Notes under the pieces: generated by a model
The model's database searches: none
Told to the model about the DNA's origin: nothing
The model's input: the letters and a program-made list of their open reading frames with translations, nothing else
Translations under genes and position numbers: made by a program
Shown here: one piece after another, positions 8,985 to 19,311 of the stretch
Layout: each line of letters opens with the position of its first letter
Numbering within the stretch: position 1 is the stretch's first letter
Assembly: GCA_963723355.1 (NCBI GenBank)
Contig: CAVRQQ010000003.1
Span: forward strand, 1 to 64,000
Reading direction: 5' to 3'
Source: JAFDBW01 sp963723355
Lineage (GTDB): Bacteria > Desulfobacterota > Desulfuromonadia > Desulfuromonadales > BM103
DNA: 64,000 nt

Positions 8985-9021
8985 AAAAAAGCTCCCGGCA
9001 CCAATGCCGGGAGCTTTTTTT
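8985..9021 (-). terminator. Rho-independent terminator of por
   Basis: A near-perfect hairpin (AAAAAGCTCCCGGC and GCCGGGAGCTTTTT with a short loop) flanked by A and T runs lies 16 bases after the por stop. It is symmetrical and could also stop transcription from the other side. Confidence 0.9.
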
Positions 9022-9037
9022 CTGAAACAGGGTGGAA

Positions 9038-12000
9038 CTATTCTTTCTTCCCGCAGTCAGCTGACATCTCTGCAAGCTTCTTGTAGAGGTCGTAGCGGGT
9101 TGCTGCATCCTTGGCAGAAGCAGCGAGAAGTTGATCGGCCTGCTCGGGGTTGTTCTTCTTGAGCACGCGGAAGCGGTTTTCGCTGTTGGCGAACTCCTCG
9201 AAGCCGATCGACGGGTCCTTGCTGTCGAGCTGCAGCGGGTTCTTGCCTTCGGCTGCCAGGCGCGGGTCGTAGCGGAACAACGGCCAGTAGCCGGAGTTGA
9301 CCGCGCGCTTGCAGTTGTCCACGGCGGTGGTCATGTTGATGCCGTGGGCGATGCAGTGCGAGTAGGCGATGATCAGAGACGGACCGTCGTAGGCATCTGC
9401 CTCGAGGAATGCCTTGACGCACTGGGCCGGATTGGCCAGCGAAACCCTGGCGACATAGATGTTGCCGTAGGTCATGGAGATCATCGACAGGTCTTTTTTC
9501 GGCATCGGCTTGCCGCCGGCAGCGAACTGGGCGACCGCGGCCATCGGGGTTGCCTTGGAGGCCTGGCCACCGGTGTTGGAGTAGACCTCGGTGTCGAGGA
9601 CCAGGGCGTTGATGTTGGCGCCGGAAGCCAGAACGTGGTCCAGTCCGCCGTAACCGATGTCGTATGCCCAACCGTCACCACCATGGATCCAGACTGACTT
9701 GACGACCAGGTAGTCGGCATCGGCGAGCAGCTGTGGTGCCGTTTCATGGGTACACTTCTCAAGGATCTCCTTGAGTTTCTTGACGCGTTCACGCTGCTCT
9801 TCGATCAGCTCCTGGGAAGACTGGTCAGCATCAAGAATCGCCTGTTTGAGACCTTCTGTTCCCTTGCAGGCCGCACAACCACAGGCCATGTTTTTGACCA
9901 GCTGTTCGCGAGCATACTCGGTGGTCTTGTCGACAGCCAGACGGAAGCCGAAACCGAACTCGGCATTGTCTTCGAACAGCGAGTTGCTCCATGTCGGGCC
10001 AAGGCCATCTTTACGGGTGGTCCAGGGAGTGGTCGGCAGGTTGCCGCCGTAGATCGAGGAACAACCGGTGGCGTTGGCAACCAGCATGCGGTCACCAAAC
10101 AGCTGCGAACAGAGCTTGACGAACGGGGTCTCGCCACAACCAGCACAGGCGCCGGAGAATTCAAACAGCGGCGGCAGCAGCTGGCTGCCTTTGACCGAGG
10201 CGCTGTTGAACAGAGCCGGATCAGTTTCCGGAAGGTTGAGGAAGAAGTTGAAGTTGGCGCGCTCGGTTTCGCGCAACGGAGGCTGAGGCCTCATGTTGAT
10301 CGCCTTGTGGTTCTCGTTCTCCTTGCTCTTGGCCGGGCAGTTGTAAACACAGGCGCCACAACCGGTGCAGTCTTCAACGGCGACCTGCAGGGTAAACTTC
10401 TTGCCGTCCATCTCCTTGCCACGAGCGGCACATGACTTGAAGGTTTCCGGCGCGCCGGCCAGCTCCTTCTCGTCGTAGATCTTCATGCGGATCGTAGCGT
10501 GCGGGCAGACGAATGAACAGATGCCGCACTGGATACAGAGCGCCTCGTCCCAGACCGGGGTTTCAATGGCGATGTTGCGTTTCTCGTACATGGCGGTCGC
10601 GGTCGGGAAGGTGCCATCGACCGGCATGGCCGAGACCGGCAGATGCTCGCCGAGGCCATCGATGATCGGGCCGAGGGTCTTCTGCACGGTTGCAGGAGTA
10701 CCGGCCCACTGACCGATGGTCATCTCGATGCTGCTGTCGGCCGTGGCCGGTACAGCAACTTCCTGGATGTTCTCCAGGGCGGCGTCAACGGCCTTGTTGT
10801 TCATGTTGACGACCTTTTCGCCGGCCTTGCTGTAGGACTTGACGATGGCACCCTTGATCTCGCGTACCGCCTGTTCGAGCGGGATGATGCTGGAAATCTT
10901 GAAGAATGCAGTCTGCATGATGACGTTGATGCGGGGTCCGAGGCCGAGCTCGTTACCCAGCTTCACACCATCGATGACGAAGAACCTGAGTTGCTTGTCG
11001 ATAATGGTCTGCTGGACCTTCTTCGGCAGCTTAGGCCATACCTGGTCGGCATCGAAGGGGCTGTTGAGCAGGAAGGTCGCGCCTTCCTTGGCGTTCTTGA
11101 GCATGTCGTATTTCTCGAGGAAGGAGAAGTTGTGACAGGCGACGAAGTCGGCACTTTTGACCAGGTAAGGCTTGCGGATCGGCTGCTTGCCGAAGCGCAG
11201 GTGAGACGTGGTCATGCTGCCGGCCTTCTTGGAATCGTAAACGAAATAGGCCTGAACTTCGTTGTCGGTGCTGTTACCGATAATCATGATCGAGTTCTTG
11301 TTGGCGCCAACCGTGCCGTCGGAACCGAGTCCGTAGAACATCGCCGAGTAACCATCGAAGGGGACAATGTAGTCCGCGTCAAAATCAAGGCTGCGGCCGG
11401 TGACATCGTCCTTGATGCCGACCACGTAATGGTTCATCGGCTTGTCTTTCGACAGGTTGTCGAACACCGCCTTGGCCATGCCGGGGCTGAACTCGTAGGA
11501 GCCGAGGCCGTAGCGGCCGCCGACGATCGACGGGTAGCCGGGGAAAGAGATCAGGCCATCGGCCATCGCCTCACCGAAAGCGGTGCGGACATTGTGGTAC
11601 AGCGGCTCACCGATGGAGCCAGGCTCCTTGGTGCGGTCCAGAACGGCGATCTTGCGGACCGTATTCGGCAGAACTTCGGCGAATGCCGCAACGTTGAAAG
11701 GCAGGAAGAAGCGGACCTTGATCAGGCCAACTTTTTCACCCTGGGCGACCAGGTGTTCGACCAGCTCGTGCATGGTGTCGCAGGCTGAGCCCATCATCAC
11801 CACGACGCGCTCGGCATTCGGGTGACCGACGTAATCGAACAGGTTGTACTGGCGGCCGGTCAGCTTGGCGAACTTGTCGAACTGGGCCTGCAGGATGCCC
11901 GGAAGATCGTCGTAGTAGGAGTTGACCGTCTCACGACCCTGGAAATAGACGTCCGGGTTCTGCGCGGTACCACGCAGCACCGGGTGATCAGGGGACAGGG

Positions 12001-12620
12001 CGCGGGCACGGTGGGCCCGGACCAGCTCGTCACTGACCATGTGACGCATATCATTCTCGGAGAGTTCGTGGACCTTCTGGACTTCGCTCGAAGTCCGGAA
12101 GCCATCGAAGTAGTGCAGGAAGGGGATGCGCGATTCGAGGCTCGCAGCCTGCGCGATCAGCGCAAAGTCCATGACTTCCTGAACGTTGTTGGAACTGAGG
12201 AAAGCCCAGCCAGTAGAGGTACAGGACATGACGTCCGAGTGGTCACCGAAGATCGACAGACGCCTGGGCAGCAATCGCACGGGCCGAAACGTGGAAGACC
12301 GTGGGGGTCAGCTCGCCGGCGATCTTGAACATGTTCGGGATCATCAGCAGCAGACCTTGCGAAGCGGTAAAGGTGGTGCACAGAGAACCTGCCTGCAGTG
12401 CACCGTGAACGGCACCGGCGGCACCACCCTCGGACTGCATTTCAACAACTTTGGGGATGGTGTCCCAGATGTTCTTTTCGCCCGCGGCACTCTTGGCGTC
12501 GGAGACTTCGCCCATCACTGAAGAGGGCGTAATCGGGTAGATGGCAATCACCTCGTTGGTCGCATGAGCAACATGCGCCGCGGCGGTATTGCCGTCTATA
12601 CAGGTCATTTTCTTGGACAT
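9038..12620 (-). CDS. por: Pyruvate:ferredoxin (flavodoxin) oxidoreductase, single-chain; one frame break
   Basis: Single-chain PFOR interconverts pyruvate + CoA and acetyl-CoA + CO2 with ferredoxin. The N-terminal pyrimidine-binding domain (IYPITPSS) comes first, followed by the central domains, a two-cluster ferredoxin domain (CIQCGICSFVCP, CTGCGACVYNCP), and the TPP domain with CAGCGETP, GDGWAYDIGYGG and a proximal-cluster cysteine. Total about 1193 residues, normal for the family. Reading breaks at about 12260: in minus-strand CAGGCGTCTGTCG, dropping one T restores HVSARAIAAQALSIFGDHSD as in relatives, so a sequence error is likely. The start has AGGAGG ahead. It follows recR by 79 bases and should share the operator-controlled promoter at 13496-13553. 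Confidence 0.95.
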
Positions 12621-12699
12621 CAGACTTCCTCCTTGCTGGAATTTAAATATCGATGAATCAGTTTTTGATGATCTTGAATGAAGGCTGCTGAACTGCGGC

Positions 12700-13299
12700 T
12701 CAGATATCCCGTCGTCCTTCGACGGCGCGGTTCACAGTCGCTTCATCGACATATTCTAGTTCGCTGCCCATCGGGATGCCATAAGCCAGGCGGGTCACCC
12801 TGATGCCGCGTGGCTGGATCAGTTTTGCCAGGTAAAGGGCCGTGGCATCTCCCTCGACAGTAAAGTTTGTCGCTATGAGAACTTCCTGAACGCTGCCTTT
12901 ATCGAGGCGGTCGATCAGGGGGTCGATCTTGAGGTCTTCGGGGCCGATGCCGTCCAGTGGCGACAAGGCTCCGTGCAAAACATGGTAGCGGCCCTTGAAA
13001 GACCGGCTGCGTTCAATGGCCAGCAGGGCCTGGGGCTCTTCGACAACGCAGAGCAGAGCTTCATCCCGACCCGGGTCACAGCAGAGGGGACAGGGGTCCT
13101 GTTCCGTGATGTGAAAACAGACAGAGCAGAACCTGGTGTTGTTCTGCAGATCAAGGATTGCCGTCGCCAGGGCTTCGGCCTGAGCCTTGGGTTGGCGGAG
13201 CAGGAAAAAAGCCAGCCGGGTCGCCGTCTTGTTGCCGATACCCGGAAACTTGGCCAATTCTGCCACCAGCCTTGCGAAAGACGGGATGGAGTCTAACAT
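12700..13299 (-). CDS. recR: Recombination protein RecR
   Basis: RecR works with RecF and RecO to load RecA at single-strand gaps. The 199-residue protein has the helix-hairpin-helix at the N-terminus (FPGIGNKTATRLAFFLL), the four-cysteine zinc site (Cys58, 61, 70, 73), a Toprim domain (VVEEPQALLAIERS), and the C-terminal Walker-like region (RVTRLAYGIPMGSELEYVD). Length is typical. It is the first gene after the regulated promoter at 13525-13553, with por 79 bases downstream. The ybaB-recR pairing is widespread, but here a 283-base AT-rich gap with its own promoter separates them. Confidence 0.96.
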   Translation of the reverse strand: MLDSIPSFARLVAELAKFPGIGNKTATRLAFFLLRQPKAQAEALATAILDLQNNTRFCSVCFHITEQDPCPLCCDPGRDEALLCVVEEPQALLAIERSRSFKGRYHVLHGALSPLDGIGPEDLKIDPLIDRLDKGSVQEVLIATNFTVEGDATALYLAKLIQPRGIRVTRLAYGIPMGSELEYVDEATVNRAVEGRRDI

Positions 13300-13495
13300 A
13301 ATTTATTGCAGAAATTCAACAGTTTATGGGATTTCAGAGATATTTTAAGTGGGCCAAATTTTTTTCGTATCACTGAAAAAATCCCCGAACATATTTTTTA
13401 TTATTGGTAAAAAAATTTATTTTAATTTAAAAAAACATGCAAATGCAAGCTTTTCCGTAAACGTCGAAATTCCAAGGGCGTACATTTGAGCGTAT

Positions 13496-13553
13496 ATTGG
13501 TCATACCAATTATTGGCCAGCCCAATTATTGGATAAAAATGACCTCTTGTCAA
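13496..13553 (-). promoter_or_regulatory. recR-por promoter with tandem GntR/FadR-type operators
   Basis: On the minus strand TTGACA (13548-13553) and AATAAT (13525-13530) are separated by exactly 17 bases, an excellent sigma-70 promoter. Over the -10 box and start site lie ATTGGCCAGCCCAAT (13512-13526) and ATTGGTCATACCAAT (13496-13510), with an additional ATTGG at 13528, all on a 16-base spacing. The 13496 site is a palindrome of the ATTGGT-N3-ACCAAT form known for PdhR/LldR-like GntR regulators. The position over the start site predicts repression. The same motif occurs at the rnf promoter. Confidence 0.7.
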
Positions 13554-13582
13554 TTTTTTACTTACGAACGATTTTCCACCGT

Positions 13583-13900
13583 TTATGTGAGTCCAGGGAT
13601 GTTCATGCCGCCGGTGATTTTACTCATCTCTTCCGAGGCCATCTGCTGACTCTGCTTGATTGCTTCATTGACCGCTGCAGTGACCAGGTCCTGCAGCATC
13701 TCGACATCCTCCGGGTCAACGGCCGCCGGGTCGATCTTCAGGTCGAGCAGTTGCTGCTTGCCGCTCACGACAGCAGTGACCATGCCGCCGCCGGCCGAAG
13801 CCTCGACCTGCTTCTTGCCAAGCTCCTCCTGCAGTTCAGCCATGCGGCGCTGCATCTGCTGCGCCTGCTTCATGATGTTGCCAATTCCACCTCGTGACAT
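13583..13900 (-). CDS. ybaB: YbaB/EbfC family nucleoid-associated protein
   Basis: A 105-residue DNA-binding protein of the YbaB/EbfC family, which forms tweezer-like dimers on DNA. The Met/Gln-rich N-terminal helix (IMKQAQQMQRRMAELQEEL) and the LLDLKIDPAAVDPEDVEML segment are characteristic. I start at the ATG at 13900, where the family N-terminus (MSRGGIGNIMKQ) begins. An in-frame ATG at 13954 adds 18 residues that do not fit. The gene sits between dnaX and recR as in many bacteria, but a 174-base gap with an inverted repeat separates it from dnaX. Confidence 0.94.
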   Translation of the reverse strand: MSRGGIGNIMKQAQQMQRRMAELQEELGKKQVEASAGGGMVTAVVSGKQQLLDLKIDPAAVDPEDVEMLQDLVTAAVNEAIKQSQQMASEEMSKITGGMNIPGLT

Positions 13901-13938
13901 AGGTATTGCTCCTTGCAGTAAAAATCTTTGGGAATGTC

Positions 13939-14013
13939 GCCACCAAGGCTCCAAGACACCAAGAGAACCTGTTTTTGTGTAAATTCTTCTTGGTGGCTTC
14001 GTGCCTTCGTGGC
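13939..14013. repeat. Imperfect inverted repeat between dnaX and ybaB
   Basis: The arms 13939-13967 (beginning GCCACCAAGG) and about 13984-14013 (ending CCTTCGTGGC) are imperfect reverse complements of about 28 bases around a short T-rich loop. Arms made of short CCAAG/CGAAG periodicities are typical of dispersed intergenic palindromes. A transcript would form a long hairpin in the dnaX-ybaB message. Confidence 0.6.
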
Positions 14014-14074
14014 AAAAGCTTTTATTGTGTATGCCTTTTCGCGCTACGCGTCTCGCGCCTCGAGCTACCTGGTT

Positions 14075-15734
14075 TTAAACAAACCCCTTATCGATCGGAA
14101 TAACTTTCTTGATCCTGCCGCCGAACACATCCTGCACGGCTTTGAGGGCCGGGTGCTCCACGGCGTCCTCGCGCAGGCGGCGCATGCGGTCGGTCTCTTC
14201 TTCCTGGCGGGTTTCCACCAGCGACTTGGGCGCGTCCTGCGTTTCGGCGTCAACCATGGAGACCTTCAGCTTGATGGTCGTGCCGAAGTACTCTGTCGCC
14301 AGGGCTTCGAGGTCGTGCCGGATATCATCCTCCTGGAGCTGGCCGATCATGAACGACCCTTTCGGGTAGCCGACGTCCAGTATCGGAGCTTCCAGTTTCA
14401 GCGGGCGGCCATGTTCCAGTACCGAGCCAAGCATCGGTCGACTCTGTTTGACCATGTCTACCAGCCCCTGCCACCCCTTGCTGTCGGTCGTTGTGGCGAC
14501 GGGAGCTTCAGGCTTTTTTGGCGGTGGCGGCTCCGCTGCCGGGGCTTTCGGTACGGCCTGTGGCCGGGACGTCGGCAAGGGGGCTGAGGCCAGTCGGCGT
14601 TCGAGACTTTCGATGTGGCTGATCAGTTTGCCCAGGTCCTGGGTCGGGGCAAGCGTGGCCAGCCGCACCAGACTCATTTCCAGGGCCAGCAGGGGGGCGT
14701 TGCTGTTGACCAGCTCCAGCTGGGTCTTCATCAGCAGGGTGACGATCCGCTGCAGGTCTTCCAGGGAAGCATCCTCGGCGAGGAGCTTGAGTTCTTTCAG
14801 CTCGTCGCCGACCATGTCCAGCAGCTCGGCGGGCTCGTCGACAACCTTGCAGATGACCATGCCACGGAACATCTCGAGCAGGTCCTGGGTAAAACGCCGC
14901 AGGGCCAGGCCGAGCTGGTCGACGCGATGGGCCGATTCGAGGGCCCGCCGGCTGTCACGCTGCAGGATCGCCTCGACCGTGTCGAGCAACAGACGGCGAT
15001 CGACCATGCCGAGCAGGGTCTGCACAGCCTCGTCTTCGACCTGGTCGCCGGAGAATGCCAGCACCTGGTCGAAGGTGGAGAGTGCGTCACGCATGCTGCC
15101 TTCACCCTGGCGGGCAATCAGCCCGAGGCTGCGGTCGGAGATCAGTCAGCTCCTCCGCGGTAGAGATTTCACGCAACCGCTCGGCAACCTTGGCCAGGGG
15201 TATCTTGCGAAAATCGAAACGCTGGCAGCGCGACAGGATGGTGATCGGGATTTTGTGCGGTTCGGTGGTGGCGAAGATAAACTTGGCGTGCTCCGGCGGT
15301 TCCTCGAGGGTTTTCAGCAGGGCGTTGAACGCGTTGGTCGAGAGCATGTGCACTTCATCGATGATGAAGATCTTGAAACGCGAGCGGCTTGGCATGTAGC
15401 GGATATTCTCACGCAGTTCGCGGACATCGTCGACGCCGGTGTTCGAGGCGCCGTCAATCTCGATAACATCCATCCCTTGGCCGGAGGTGATCTCCGTACA
15501 GGAGGAACAGGTGTTGCAGGGCTGGTCGGTGAGGCCTGTTTCGCAGTTCAGGGCTTTGGCAAGAATCCGTGCTGCCGAGGTTTTGCCGACGCCGCGGGCG
15601 CCGGTGAAGAGGAAGGCATGGTGAATCCGGCCCGAGCGGATGGCGTTCGCCAGGGTCTGGCTGACATGCTCCTGGCCGATCAGGTCGGCGAAGTTTTGTG
15701 GCCGCCACTTACGGGCGAGTACCAGGTAGGCCAT
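14075..15734 (-). CDS. dnaX: DNA polymerase III gamma/tau subunit; one frame break
   Basis: DnaX is the clamp-loader ATPase. Domain order is normal: Walker A GARGVGKTS (45-53), zinc cysteines 64, 73, 76, 79, Walker B IIDEVHM, and the LLKTLEEPPEH and ATTEPHKIP segments. A lid domain, a Pro-rich linker (about 370-395) and a C-terminal tau-like domain follow. The frame breaks at about 15145: minus-strand GAGCTGACTGATCTCC needs one base fewer to read EELTISDRSLGLIARQGEGS. Repaired length is about 552 residues. The break is near residue 200, without a slippery A-run, so it is not the gamma-forming frameshift known from E. coli. A sequence error is the best explanation. Confidence 0.94.
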
Positions 15735-15793
15735 GGTCTCTCAGTTCGGCTTCAGGTTAGGAGCAAACCGCAACCGGCGACTTGCCGGCACAA

Positions 15794-15900
15794 GTGACAG
15801 CCAGGCACCCCCGCGGCACACGGCTGAGGCCGCTGCCGCTGCTCCCTTCCGGGCCTGACGGAGTTCACGGCCGTCCGTTGCGCGGGACCCGGCTGTCACT
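15794..15900 (-). ncRNA. ffs: Signal recognition particle RNA, small bacterial (4.5S) type
   Basis: The minus strand contains the conserved SRP helix-8 core (GTCAGGCCCGGAAGGGAGCA, with the GGAA tetraloop and the asymmetric loop). The ends, AGTGACAGCC and GGCTGTCACT, pair perfectly, giving a single 107-base hairpin RNA. It lies 59 bases upstream of dnaX on the same strand, a common arrangement. It binds Ffh to target membrane proteins. Confidence 0.95.
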
Positions 15901-16037
15901 TCTGACGGCAAATATACGCCATGGCCGGAGAACCAAAAACGTTTAACGCAAATAATCAGTCAAGTCTATCAGGAAAAAGGCCTGAGCACTGCGCCTTGAT
16001 TGCATTTTTGCGTTGATTTGTAATCAGTTTGAAAAGA

Positions 16038-16127
<90 letters not shown>

Positions 16128-16283
16128 GCAGAACAGGCAAAATACACCAAAGAACGTTTGACTGTAAAGGGTTTTTCTCGGCAGCCAGATGCACGATTAA
16201 GGTAAACCAGGTCCCCGAAAGAATGATTCTCAGGGGCGTTTCAACTGTCGTGAACGGGTTGGGTTGGCTGGTCCGGTGGCGAC

Positions 16284-18167
16284 CTAGTTGATTTGAACGA
16301 TCACACCTTTCTGGATCTGCAGCAGAAAGAGGATCTTGTCGGCTTCGCCGACCAGGTCAAAGCGTGTGGCGCCGGTCACCCCGGGGAAGTTCTGCAGTTG
16401 CGACAGGGCACGGCGAAGGTCCTCGCGGCTGGCGATCCCGGGGTCGTTGAGCAGGGTCAGCATGATCCCGGCGATATCGTAGCCCTGGGCTTCGAGAATG
16501 GTCGGCTCTTCGCCAAAGCGGTTGAAATAATCTGCCACGAACTCCTGTACGAAGGGGTAGCGGCTGTGCAGGAAGAAGCTGTCGGTGAACACGGCGCCTT
16601 CGACAAATTGTTTGGCCAGGCGCGGTAGCTCGGTATCGTTCCAGCCGTTGGTGCCGAGCAGTTGAATATCTTCCAGCCCGTAGAAGGCGATTTGAGGTGC
16701 AATCAGGCTGATCCTGTCGGAGTAGTCCGGGACGAACAGCGCTTCGAAGGGTGGCGGGGTTTTTTCCTCTTCTCCGGCATCGCCGGAGCTTTCCGAATCG
16801 ACAGGATCCTCTTCCTCGTCGGACGCATCGGGGTCGAGTCCCTGCAACAGGCGGACCTGGTAGCGGAAGTCGGTCTGGTCCGTCTGGTAACTCTGCACGG
16901 CGACGATCTCACCACCGCGGCGCCAGACTTCGTCCTGGAAGAGCACGGCGAAATTTTCTCCCTGGCGAGTTTGCGGGTACATGATACCAAAGGTCGAAAG
17001 TCCGCGCTCTTCCATGGCGTAGTCTAGCAGAGCCCGGACCTGCAACTCCGCGGTCAGGGAATTGCGGAAGACGTAGAGGCTCGCGGCCGCCAGCCCTTCT
17101 CGCTGGGACATGGTCAGCAGGGGGATGCGTTCCTGGTTGGCCCGGACGGTGGCACCCTGGGCGGCATTGCCGACCAGCGGGCCGACAATGCCCATGACCC
17201 GGTCACTGATCGCCAGCTCGGCAACCTGCTGGGCGGCGATCGTCTCATCCCCGGCCGTGTCGCGGAAGATCAGGCGCACCGGAATATTCGGGCGGAAGGT
17301 CTCCATCGCCAACTCCATCCCCTTCTTCACTCGTTCGCCGAAGGCGGCGTAGCGGCCGCTTAACGGCAGCAGGACGCCGATGGCTCGTTGCAGTTGAGTG
17401 GGGTCGCTGAGCTGCGATTGCAGCGCCAGGGCTTCTTCACGATAGGCGAAGCCGATCGGCGCTTGCATTGCGGACGCGGCCCATTGCCGGGCGCGCTCTT
17501 TCTGATCTGCTGCCAGGGCGCGCCAGCCGAGCTGCAGCATAGCCAGGTAGGCCACCGGGCTGTCGTTATACATGAACGCTGCTTCGGCGAGGTCTGCCTC
17601 GTTGAAACGATCACTAAGCAGCTTATAGATACGTGCCAGGACGTCACGTGGAGAAACGGCACCCTCAACGAGCATCGCCTGCTGGTAGAAGTAGAGGGCC
17701 TTGTGCGGTTCGTCCAGGGCCAGAAATCCCTCGGCGAGGGCAAGGGCGTGTTGCTGGCGCTGCTGTAGCGGCCAGGTCTCCGTGTTGATTTGCCGCAAGT
17801 TGTAGACGACCCGGGCGGCATCACCCATCTTCAGGAGCAACTCGGCCTGCAGCAGGGTACTGGCCGGACTGGTGGAGGTCGGGTCGATCCGGTCCAGGTA
17901 ATCCAGGGCTATCGAAGCTTCATCGAGGTCGCGATGGACGAGGGCCAGGTAATAGTAGGCTTGATTGATCCGGTCTGAATCGGACTGGCTGACGACAAAG
18001 CCGCGCAGCAGACCGGCGGCCTCATTAAGCTTGCCGGCGTGATAATGGTCCAGCGCCCTCTGCATGGCAATGTCAGCCTGTGACGATACTGTCGGTTGAG
18101 CGAGAGCAGTGCAGACACCGAAGCTCAGCAACAGCAGCAAACAGACCGTCGCAGTTCTAAAGCGCAT
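16284..18167 (-). CDS. LpoA-like / periplasmic-binding-fold protein with N-terminal TPR repeats, 627 aa
   Basis: A Sec signal peptide (cleavage near TALAQP, residue 23) leads into about 230 residues of helical TPR-type repeats, then a type I periplasmic-binding fold from IGVLLPLSGRYAAFGERVKKG onward (Peripla_BP_6). This pairing resembles LpoA, the outer-membrane activator of penicillin-binding protein 1A, but no lipobox is seen, so it is likely soluble in the periplasm. An acidic insert (about residues 455-480, DASDEEEDPVDSESSGD) breaks the second domain. Its start overlaps the dnaJ stop (TGATG), so it is translated with the chaperone operon. A ligand-binding sensor is possible instead. Confidence 0.8.
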   Translation of the reverse strand: MRFRTATVCLLLLLSFGVCTALAQPTVSSQADIAMQRALDHYHAGKLNEAAGLLRGFVVSQSDSDRINQAYYYLALVHRDLDEASIALDYLDRIDPTSTSPASTLLQAELLLKMGDAARVVYNLRQINTETWPLQQRQQHALALAEGFLALDEPHKALYFYQQAMLVEGAVSPRDVLARIYKLLSDRFNEADLAEAAFMYNDSPVAYLAMLQLGWRALAADQKERARQWAASAMQAPIGFAYREEALALQSQLSDPTQLQRAIGVLLPLSGRYAAFGERVKKGMELAMETFRPNIPVRLIFRDTAGDETIAAQQVAELAISDRVMGIVGPLVGNAAQGATVRANQERIPLLTMSQREGLAAASLYVFRNSLTAELQVRALLDYAMEERGLSTFGIMYPQTRQGENFAVLFQDEVWRRGGEIVAVQSYQTDQTDFRYQVRLLQGLDPDASDEEEDPVDSESSGDAGEEEKTPPPFEALFVPDYSDRISLIAPQIAFYGLEDIQLLGTNGWNDTELPRLAKQFVEGAVFTDSFFLHSRYPFVQEFVADYFNRFGEEPTILEAQGYDIAGIMLTLLNDPGIASREDLRRALSQLQNFPGVTGATRFDLVGEADKILFLLQIQKGVIVQIN

Positions 18168-19282
18168 CAGTCGAACAGCTCCTTGACTTTGTCGAAAAAG
18201 CTTTTTCCCATCGGGTGGATATCCTCACCGGCTTCCCTGGCAAATTCATCGAGCAGCTCCTTTTGGCGGGAGGTCAGCTTGGTCGGTGTCTCCACCCGCA
18301 CGATGACCAGCTCGTCACCGCGACCGTAACCCTGTAAAACCGGTATCCCCTTGCCGTTCAGTTTAAATATCTTGCCGCTTTGGGTGCCGGCCGGAACCTT
18401 CAGCTTGACCTTGCCTTCGAGGGTCGGAACGTCAAGTTCGCAGCCGAGAGCCGCCTGGGGAAAGGAGACCGGAATCTCGCAGATGAGGTCGTTCCCCTCA
18501 CGCTGAAAGATCGAATGCTCCTTGACGGTGATCACCACGTAAAGGTCGCCTGGCGGGCCGCCCTTGGAGCCAGGCTCGCCTTCACCGTTCATCTTCAGCC
18601 GGTTCCCCGATTCTACCCCAGCAGGGATTTTCAGGGAAAGGGTCTTTTGGCCGCGGGTCAGGCCGGTGCCCCGGCAGTCGCCGCATGGGTCGGCAATCTT
18701 TTTGCCTTCACCGTTGCAATCCGGGCAGGGGCGGGTCAGGGAGAAGAAGCCCTGCTGAAAGCGCACCTGGCCATTGCCGGAACAGGTCCGGCAGGTCTCG
18801 GCGCTGGTTCCCGGCCTGGCGCCACTGCCCTTGCAGGTTTCGCAGGTGTGGTGCCGGGGAACCTTGATCTTGGTTTCCAGGCCGAAAGCGGCTTCCTCAA
18901 AGGTGATGGACAGGTTGTAGCGCAGGTCATCGCCGCGCCGCCCACCGCCGCGCCGGCTGGTCCCGCCGCCGAAGATGTCGCCGAAGATGTCGCCGAAGAT
19001 ATCCTCGAAAGGAGTGCCGCCAAAACCGCCTGAGGAGAAACCGAAGCCACCCTGCTGATCGATGCCGGCATGGCCGTACTGATCATAGAGGGCGCGTTTC
19101 TGCCCGTCTGAGAGAACGGCGTAGGCTTCGGAGAGTTCCTTGAAACGTTCCTCGGCCGCTTTGTCACCGGGGTTCTTGTCGGGGTGACACTTCAGCGCCA
19201 GCTTGCGGTAGGCCTTTTTGATCTCTGTTTCGCTGGCGTTGCGGTTGACCTCGAGAATTTCATAATAATCGCGTTTGGCCAA
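18167..19282 (-). CDS. dnaJ: Chaperone protein DnaJ
   Basis: DnaJ delivers unfolded proteins to DnaK and stimulates its ATPase. The J domain has HPD at 33-35. A Gly/Phe-rich linker follows, with the odd tandem DIFGDIFGDIFGGG, then four zinc-finger CxxCxGxG-type repeats (CETCKGSG, CRTCSGNG, CPDCNGEG, CGDCRGTG) and the C-terminal substrate domain. 371 residues, normal. The start is TTG, the only candidate that gives the family N-terminus (AKRDYYEIL), with AAGGA upstream. It follows dnaK after 93 bases that contain a strong hairpin, and overlaps the next gene. Confidence 0.97.
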   Translation of the reverse strand: MAKRDYYEILEVNRNASETEIKKAYRKLALKCHPDKNPGDKAAEERFKELSEAYAVLSDGQKRALYDQYGHAGIDQQGGFGFSSGGFGGTPFEDIFGDIFGDIFGGGTSRRGGGRRGDDLRYNLSITFEEAAFGLETKIKVPRHHTCETCKGSGARPGTSAETCRTCSGNGQVRFQQGFFSLTRPCPDCNGEGKKIADPCGDCRGTGLTRGQKTLSLKIPAGVESGNRLKMNGEGEPGSKGGPPGDLYVVITVKEHSIFQREGNDLICEIPVSFPQAALGCELDVPTLEGKVKLKVPAGTQSGKIFKLNGKGIPVLQGYGRGDELVIVRVETPTKLTSRQKELLDEFAREAGEDIHPMGKSFFDKVKELFD

Positions 19283-19311
19283 AACATAGTCCTTGCGGCA
19301 GAAAGGGTAAA

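Noticed and set aside
10643..11788. Long open frame (381 aa) on the plus strand inside por
   Set aside because: It is the complement shadow of a strongly coding, high-GC gene with all PFOR motifs on the other strand. It has no ribosome site or domain.
14075..15734. The dnaX frame break as the programmed gamma/tau frameshift
   Set aside because: The break is near residue 200 inside the ATPase core, there is no A-rich slippery site or following stem-loop, and a short product would lack the lid domain.
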